A DNA stretch of 64,000 nt, taken from contig CM060975.1 in the NCBI GenBank assembly GCA_030765065.1, positions 195,653,507 through 195,717,506 of the forward strand. The letters run 5' to 3'. The translations under genes were made by a program, and so were the position numbers. Below the pieces are notes generated by a model. It was not told the DNA's origin. It worked only from the letters and a program-made list of their open reading frames with translations, and ran no database searches. Positions 57,698-64,000 of the stretch are shown piece after piece. Origin of the DNA: Deroplatys truncata. Its lineage: Eukaryota; Arthropoda; Insecta; Mantodea; Mantidae. Each line of letters starts with the position of its first letter. Within the stretch, counting starts at the first letter, position 1.

Positions 57698-58560
57698 TGA
57701 CGCAGTAATTTGTATCACAAAAATGTAAATGTCAGAGTGATTGTAGTGTGAATATGTATTGTTGTGTGACATTGATTTGAGATGTTTGTTGATTGTAAGC
57801 ATTGTCGAGAAGTGGGTTTATACGGCCTTACTGAAACTGACAATAATAGCGTGCAATAATGTAGCGAGGGGGTGAGCTGTTTATCATTATTAGAGACGAG
57901 CAAATGATGTCAGAGTGGCGCGTTTTTCTTAGAATTTGCTGGGACATTTTTCCACAGAGCATATGTTTTCATAATTTTCATTGGATATAAATATAGACGC
58001 TAATGTTGCCGCGTTTTATTAACCAATAGCAGCTCGGTTATAATCTTTAGGCATATTGGGGCAAGGAAGTATAAATTCAGTGTCAGGGTCAAGTTTCATG
58101 TAGTTCAATGGAGGCATTCATGGAGTATGTATCGCACGAAGTTCATCAAGGTTACGCGTAGCAAATTTGTGAAAAATCTCTCGTGTCGTAAAGTTAATTA
58201 CATAAAAAGTTGAAGTACGCAAATTAATATTGTGCAGTAAATAAGTTATTATAACAGTTTCAGTTTGGCGAGTGTCAAGATTAATAGGTGAAAGTGAATA
58301 ATGGTTACGACAATAAAAGTGTAAAACAAATTCTTTCATTAGTGTTATCTTTGGATAAAAACTCCTTTCCGTTTACACACCTGTAAAAGATAAGTGCTTG
58401 ACCGAGAAATCATAGCTAGCCGGAGGACAGTGAACCCAAAATTAAATACAATAACAGGCGCCCAGTAAAAGATAGCACGAAGTGACCGCAACAAATTGAC
58501 TTTTATACGTGCGGCAGATAAAAATGAAACATCTTCCAACTACCAACAAATACCCCCGCA
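57698..58560 (+). repeat. 3' LTR (863 bp)
   Basis: Same borders as the 5' LTR, preceded by a poor polypurine stretch (AGTGGGGCATA). The minus-strand frames in both LTRs are copies of each other and not genes. Confidence 0.93.
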
Positions 58561-58907
58561 TCATGTTGGCTGAATTACAAGCAGAAGAAACAATACTGAT
58601 TTCTGGCGAGTCAGATTCATTGGGTGGAATGCATAAAATCCAAGCTTTGTCTTGAAGATTAGTCTTTAAGTTAAAGCGAAAGCTTTAAGATTACTCTACA
58701 AGATTAAGCTTTGGCTTGTTCAACTCATGCATAAAAAGAATCTTAATCTAGCAAGCTTTCGCTAGACGTTTTTCCAGCAAACGCTTGAATTACGTTGCGC
58801 GCGCAGCTGTCGTCTGCCAAATGCGGCTCATAACTGTTGTCTCGTGTGGCGAGTACAGAAGTGTTTTGCGAATACGGTACCTAACCTATATCGAAGTTAT
58901 ATGCGTA

Positions 58908-59232
58908 ATGGTAGACGAAGTGAATATTCAGAATACCTTTCTAGCAATTCTTAAGCAGTTTCCAATACTGTTGAATAAATCGCAAATCCCGAGCATCAAA
59001 GAAGAGAAAGTGAACGCTTTGCAAACCACCTGCATCAAACTGGAAGAAATTTTAGGCAGAAAATTCACTCCACAGCAGCTGTAGAAAAAGATTCAGAATA
59101 TGAAGACTGAATTAAAAAGAAAAACTGACCGTAAGGCCACGGGAAATCAGAAAATAAGGTTAAAAAGATGGGAAGAAGAATTTCTGCAGCTGCTTGATGG
59201 CGAAAGTAACCCAACCATTGGTAGGATTCCAG
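58908..59232 (+). pseudogene. SANT/Myb-like protein of Harbinger, exon 1
   Basis: ATG at 58908 opens MVDEVNIQNTFLAILKQFPI, then SQIPSIKEEKVNAL, and after one TAG (59082) KKIQNMKTELKRKTDRKATG and WEEEFLQLLDGESNPTIGRI. This is the trihelix/SANT-type DNA-binding segment typical of the accessory ORF of PIF/Harbinger elements, which helps the nuclease reach the DNA ends. A good donor, CAG|GTAAGA, follows at 59232/59233 in phase 1. The single nonsense codon makes this copy inactive unless read through. Confidence 0.8.
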
Positions 59233-59925
59233 GTAAGAATGCAAGTCGATCTCAGGAGCCAATTATTTAGAAGTTTCTGTGTAATTTTTTTTTTTTGCTT
59301 TGGTTTATAGTATCAAATGCAATTTAAAACGTATTCTGTAATGTGATACATGTTATACGTAACTGCTATAAAATATAAATATATCGGAAAATTACAGCGA
59401 ATGATAAAGTACGTAACAATATGATACTACTTTGGCAAAAAAGGACAGTTTCAAATTCTTTTTTTGCTTCATTATGAATTTTATCAGGTTCTTCAAGACA
59501 GTTTACAAACGGGTTTACACATGACTTTCCTGTAAACAACACTAAAATTGCTTATTTTAGTTGCCTTTATTTCTGGTTAACAACTGGACGTTGCTGAGTT
59601 TACCATTTATATAAGTTTTATTGGAAAATCTTTCTTTTCTATTGTGGCTCCTCTAGTTCGAAGAGTTCCAAAATGTAACTGTCTATAGCTCTTGTTTGAT
59701 GGAGCTAGTTTTACCAGCTTATAACTAATTTCTCTTAAGAAATTTCTCATTTTCATTGAGATTTGAAGTTATTATGAGCAAAAGTAATCTCAGCATTTAT
59801 ACGTAAGATGTTAATTATGGAAAGAACAATGACAATTGACATCATCTGTATCCCTCTGCTACTGAAGAAATTTCACTTTTAGGCTCACCTCTGAATAATC
59901 TAATGAAGGTTACATTACTAATAAC

Positions 59926-60571
59926 TAAGCCCCGGATTCTTAGGTTCTGACCTATTTTATTCCTGACCTACACTCCAAACTTCGGTTTATATTAATGTTT
60001 TAGTTACCAACGAGTAATATACTTCAATTTTATAGAGCCTAAATTGACCTAATTTTACGTTAGGACCTAATAAAACCTATTTTTTGTGATAGAACCTAAA
60101 AGTGCCTAATTCGCTTATTTCAGCAAATAACAGCAGATTTATGAATATAAAAGTATTTTTAAAACGAAGGGAGACCGAATAAGGAAACTATTAAATAATT
60201 AGATTGTGAAATCTTGCGCAGTACCTTACAATAATAAACTTTAATTAAACCGTCCGCCACAATAATAAAGTAATTAAAACGTTCGCCGCCTTCAGTTATC
60301 ATTTTCTAGCTATGGTCGAAAGAGGTGGTCAGTGGCACGCGGCATTTCTGAAACGTGAGATGTTTATATGCCGTAATAATAGGTGAAAACTAGAGGCAAA
60401 CATTTTAATAGCGCTGTTGAGTAGTATGCATTATTGCTTCTTCCGTTATAGGGAGCTTCTAACACGATATTTTTGAATTTGGTACTTTCAAATACATACT
60501 AAAGTTAGTTAATTTAACTTTTTACAATTTAAAGTTAGTGTTTTAAACAAAGTGTCCAGTGATTTGCATGA

Positions 60572-60633
<62 letters not shown>

Positions 60634-60742
60634 AAGGATCTTATAAATTCCTAAATTCAACATATAAGATCCTATAAAATCCTAATACACTGATACATAG
60701 AACCTAATTTTAACCTTTTAGAACCTAAAAATCCGGGGCTTA
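59926..60742. mobile_element. hAT-type MITE (817 bp)
   Basis: The ends TAAGCCCCGGATT and, reversed, TAAGCCCCGGATT are identical. A perfect 8-bp duplication, CTAATAAC, lies at 59918-59925 and 60743-60750 and fits the hAT pattern nTnnnnAn. It sits in the intron of the Harbinger gene. The ends are rich in AACCTAA-like words. There is no coding capacity. Confidence 0.92.
60576..60631 (+). repeat. (TA)n microsatellite
   Basis: About 28 TA units inside the hAT-type MITE. Confidence 0.97.
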
Positions 60743-60982
60743 CTAATAACATGGGGATCAGCTTAATCTGTAAACACGACCTTGTAGCACTGGCAGCAGA
60801 GTAGTCAGCAATAATTAGGCCACAACTGAGCGACAATGTATTTCCAGGAAAGTAATGCAATACCTTACAGCGTCATCAAATCCAAACAGTATAATATATC
60901 ACTAACTAAATAAACTAGTTGTCCTTTTGACTCCCTTATGGCTAGTTTATTTGGTTTTTTGTTTACTGTTTAGGTGGATGAG

Positions 60983-61299
60983 CTGTGGGTGGGGAAGGTT
61001 TGGAAGAACAGCTACCAAATGATGCAATGGAGCAAGTTGAAGTTGAATCTGGAACTACAAATAATGAGAGCATTGCCCTAAATCCCAATACGAACGCTAA
61101 TGAAAAGGGTACGCAATCAAATAAATCTAAATTACCTGAGACCCCTGAAACAAAACACCTGACTACGCATGAACTGCAAAGATTGGTACTCTTAGAACAA
61201 TTAAAACTGATACGCATGCAGCAGGAGGAGATATTAAACAAACAGAGCGTGCTTCCAGTAATAGAAGTACAGGGATCAAATTTTATTCAGAACCTGTAA
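60983..61299 (+). pseudogene. SANT/Myb-like protein of Harbinger, exon 2
   Basis: Acceptor GATGAG|CT at 60982/60983 joins in frame to exon 1 (phase 1, giving Ile-Pro-Ala-Val-Gly-Gly-Glu). The exon encodes an acidic linker, then KHLTTHELQRLVLLEQLKLI and RMQQEEIL, a C-terminal leucine-rich helix likely used for dimerisation or contact with the nuclease. It stops at 61297-61299. This frame is clean. Confidence 0.75.
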
Positions 61300-61812
61300 C
61301 TATATCCGATAAGCATGTTAAACACTACAGATGGTATTTATTTATATTTCACTCAGCGCTGGATAACCATTTGCATTTGTATGTATAAAGTTTAAGATTG
61401 CCATCAATTGTCCTCATTGAACCTATAAAATGACTTGTACACACATTCTCTGCACTGTCGCTTCGCTTGATACACTTTTCTTTGACGGATATTCATGAAC
61501 TGTGCCATTTTGTGTGATAAAACAACTCTTAAGACTTCTCTTGTATGAATCAAGTCCCTACTGAGGTAGCTTGAAAAAAGTCAAGATTAATCTAGAGGAA
61601 GTGAAGCTTTCGCTTGTTTTATGCATCGGATTTGCACTTAAAGTCAAGTCGTTGCTGGAAAATTCAAGCTAAAGCTAGGCAGCTAGCTGGCTCCAAAGCA
61701 AATGCTAGACTTAAGTCAAGTCGAAGCTGTTTTATGCATCAAAAGCCAAGATTACACTTGAAAATTAGCAAGGTAAAGCTTATGCTTGACTTTATGCATT
61801 CCACCCATTACT

Positions 61813-62646
61813 TTTTACTTTCTTTACCACATACATAGCAGATAAAGAAGATATTGCATTCCACCCAAAACATTTGGTACCAAGATTTCACCAGAAATAC
61901 ATGTTTCGAGGCACCTTGAATACAAAAAAAGATTTTTAGAAAAAGGTCTGCATGTGCATAAACAGCATAACTAAAAAATTAAAAGTTCAGTATCTTCCAA
62001 AGATATGATCTAAAGATTGTCAAGAAAATCTCCCCACCTCCAAATATCCTTTACATGGAACATTTTTCAAAATTTTTTATTTTCTAAAAAAATGTCTCAA
62101 CAATTTTGATTAAAATACCATATATTACAGATATTTACATACAAATAAAATGTATATCTTATATTTTCTAAGAATAGCCTCTGAATCCCTCTTCATTCGA
62201 AGGAAATGTGTATAATCTTGCACAACTGGTATTCATTAAGCAATACATGAAAATGTATTACACAAAAAATCTGGATCTGTAAACACACAATTTATTCCAA
62301 ATAACTTTTTTTGTGGCAGCCATTTTCGCAATATTCATTATTAATGGTTCATATTGTGCAGTACTTCTATTCATACTTTTCCAGTCCTGTCAATTTTCAG
62401 CTGTTTCTCACAATTGCATGGAACGAGTATAGAACTTCAAGACTAGCATATAGTGTCCAGATCTTTATCATATGTATATTGCTATTCCCTTTGTATCTAT
62501 AATGAAATCTGTAATACAGCTGTTTCCAGAAAGGTTTATCTTCATTAAAATGAAGTAGATAGGAAAATGAAAACTTTTGCAAGAATAATTTGTACACCCA
62601 CTAATTAGAGGGTGGAGAAAGTCATGTGAATGTAATACATCAGAAT
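61813..62646 (-). mobile_element. Family A repeat, full length
   Basis: Reverse copy from TTTTTACTTTCTTTACCAC to GAATGTAATACATCAGA; older subfamily, CA tract almost absent. Confidence 0.9.
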
Positions 62647-62986
62647 TTTCATTTCCTTTTCATTTAATTAAAAATCGTTAGACAATATGCTGTCACAACT
62701 CCAGACACCAACTGAGGAGCATTTTTGCAACAGTTGATAGATGCAAAAATTTTCAAAAATTAGTTATATATTGCATCTACAAATTTTTTAGCGTCTGAAT
62801 CGATGTATGAAATCAGATTTAGTAAAACTTGATTTATGCCATAATTAGAGACAACCAAATATTTCAGTTTTTTTTTCATAACCTCAATAGATGCAGTCCT
62901 TAGTTAATGCAAAGCTCGATACATGCTGGACTCATTTGAAACATACACAAGGCCAAGTAAAATGTTTTTCCTCATAGTATAAGGTT

Positions 62987-63027
62987 TTAAGTAAGAGCAT
63001 TATGCATGATATAATGTTCTTACTTAA
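62987..63027. repeat. Perfect-type hairpin, 17-bp stem
   Basis: TTAAGTAAGAGCATTAT (62987-63003) pairs with ATAATGTTCTTACTTAA (63011-63027) with one G-T position and a 7-base loop. Confidence 0.85.
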
Positions 63028-63512
63028 ATGTCATTATATTACAACTACTGCAATTCTACGAGAATGTTCCACAGTTCTCAGGTGGCAAGGAGCAAAATAT
63101 GAATCCCTACATCCTGGGCATACATTGGCTGCTTAAATACTCATATTTAAAGCTTTCAATGTAAGCATGAGCTAATGTTTTCCACTCATCTTGTACTGCG
63201 CTGATGCAACATTCGTATCTGAAACCATGCAGGTGCAAAGCAGCAAAATTAGCAAATTCCTCTCGCTACTTTTCTCCTGGTTGCAGATCAGTAACATATT
63301 TTCTGACTCTCACTTGTGTGTGAATAATGGATACAGGGGATGAACTTATTATGGTTCACAAACAGCAGCTGCTAGAAATTCAAGTAGTAAAGAGAAAACT
63401 CCTTATATAGTTACACGTAAGAAAACAGAGCATGAACCAAACATAAAAATGCTCCCATGGACTAGCAGACTCTCCATGCAACCCAAAAGCTAAAGGAAGC
63501 AAGCAGTGTAAA

Positions 63513-63884
63513 GTGACAGAGTTGATGTATGAAGACATTATTCTATTTCATAATAAATTACAGACATTGTGCAAAATACATCAGGATAAATTACTTCTGA
63601 AGCTCATGATGATCATATTGCCAAGCATAGGGTGGTGGATACAGAGTCTTCGAAAAGAAAACAAACAAAATATATTGATAAAATACAGTGTCAGTAAAAC
63701 AGATGGGCAGATAGTACCTGTTTATGGTCAAGTTTCCAAGGTTTCTCAAAGGACTGATGTCTCTCCTGGCAAACAGATTTCATTCTACGGGAAAGTCACC
63801 AAAGGAAAACAAGGAAAAAATACCGCAGATAAGAAGCATGATAGTCTTACGATGGCAGTAAAAAATGATGTAAATATGAAGTAG
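63513..63884 (+). CDS. Open frame, unknown protein
   Basis: 123 codons from ATG 63513 to TAG. The C-terminal half (VSQRTDVSPGKQISFYGKVT, then KGKQGKNTADKKHDSL) has a faint likeness to the linker region of the transposase-like family seen at 34.7-36.3 and 51.5-53.1 kb, where a RG/KHGK-type basic stretch precedes the SHYCR block. No further block of that family follows. It is probably a relic or chance. Confidence 0.2.
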   Translation: MTELMYEDIILFHNKLQTLCKIHQDKLLLKLMMIILPSIGWWIQSLRKENKQNILIKYSVSKTDGQIVPVYGQVSKVSQRTDVSPGKQISFYGKVTKGKQGKNTADKKHDSLTMAVKNDVNMK

Positions 63885-64000
63885 AATTATCTTTTACATT
63901 ATTTGCACCACGATTTGGGTGCCAATTTGAAGTTGATGTATTGCTGCTGTTGGAGAACCAAACTTGAGGGTTGTTTCAGCTGTTTGTACCACGTACAATA

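Larger units (their letters stand above)
54744..58560 (+). mobile_element. LTR retrotransposon without pol (3.8 kb)
   Basis: Two direct repeats with TG...CA ends (54744-55607 and 57698-58560) enclose about 2.1 kb with a primer binding site and a gag-like frame. TCAT occurs on both sides (54740-54743 and 58561-58564), a 4-bp target duplication. There is no protease, reverse transcriptase or integrase, so it is non-autonomous. The gag character suggests the Ty3/gypsy group. Confidence 0.92.
58622..61806 (+). mobile_element. Harbinger-like DNA transposon (3.2 kb)
   Basis: Inverted ends start GGGTGGAATGCATAAA on both sides (58622 and, reversed, 61806). ATT flanks it at 58619-58621 and 61807-61809, a 3-bp duplication as in PIF/Harbinger elements. 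It encodes a two-exon SANT/Myb-like protein, but I see no DDE nuclease gene. The right 250 bp are rich in imperfect AAGCTT- and TTTTATGCATC-containing repeats. It lies 61 bp after the LTR element. Confidence 0.85.
62655..64000. other. No gene assigned
   Basis: AT-rich; a strong hairpin at 62987-63027 and one longer frame (63513-63884) are the only notable items. Confidence 0.4.

Noticed and set aside
59926-60742. Telomere-like CCTAA/TTAGG words in the MITE
   Set aside because: The words are scattered and imperfect, not in tandem; they belong to the MITE's end regions.

Overview
This is eukaryotic nuclear DNA, almost certainly from an arthropod and most likely an insect with a large repeat-rich genome. 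It is AT-rich. It has tRNA-derived SINEs, decayed mariner, Tc1, piggyBac, pogo/Tigger and Harbinger transposons, non-LTR and LTR retroelements, GT-AG splice signals and almost no long open frames. There are no bacterial operons, rRNA genes or CRISPR arrays. All relationships below were judged by eye from the sequence and from remembered family motifs; no database was searched.

One unnamed repeat, called Family A here, dominates. Its full length is about 0.82-0.92 kb. It starts TCTGATGTGTTAC, carries a 12-bp subterminal inverted repeat (ACTTTCTCTACT near the start, AGTAGAGAAAGT at the end), holds a CA tract about 200 bp before its end, and is flanked by runs of 5-7 A. About 24 copies or fragments on both strands cover roughly a quarter of the window.

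1-13 kb: two weak exon-like ORFs on the minus strand, a cluster of broken Family A copies, a SINE graveyard (5-7 kb) and a minus-strand mariner relic (11.3-12.3 kb). 13-25 kb: more Family A (an inverted dimer, and one copy nested in another), a third copy of a 0.53-kb tRNA SINE, a decayed LINE reverse transcriptase (17.7-18.4 kb) and a second SINE family with perfect 14-bp target duplications. 25-38 kb: a complete but dead Tc1 element, a roughly 150-bp minisatellite, the 5' part of a piggyBac transposase, a LINE whose first ORF joins a coiled coil to an SGNH esterase-like domain, and a 3.5-kb DNA transposon with 28-bp terminal inverted repeats around a broken transposase-like gene of a widespread but poorly characterised insect family.

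38-50 kb: two inverted pogo/Tigger-like elements (1,704 and 1,168 bp) with only a DNA-binding domain, the best host-gene candidate (last exon of a three-finger zinc-finger protein, minus strand), a possible X-box/TATA promoter, and a gene-like 3' exon with a nearby inverted partial copy. That copy has a 17-bp target duplication and was later split by a Family A insertion. 50-64 kb: a 111-bp palindromic MITE, a second member of the transposase-like family, another SINE, a 3.8-kb LTR retrotransposon lacking pol (LTRs 864 and 863 bp, PBS matching a lysine tRNA), a 3.2-kb Harbinger-like element encoding a spliced SANT/Myb-like protein with an 817-bp hAT-type MITE in its intron, a last Family A copy, and an unassigned tail.

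There is no operon-like co-operation. The window reads as layered insertions in an intergenic or intronic region, and nesting gives partial relative ages.
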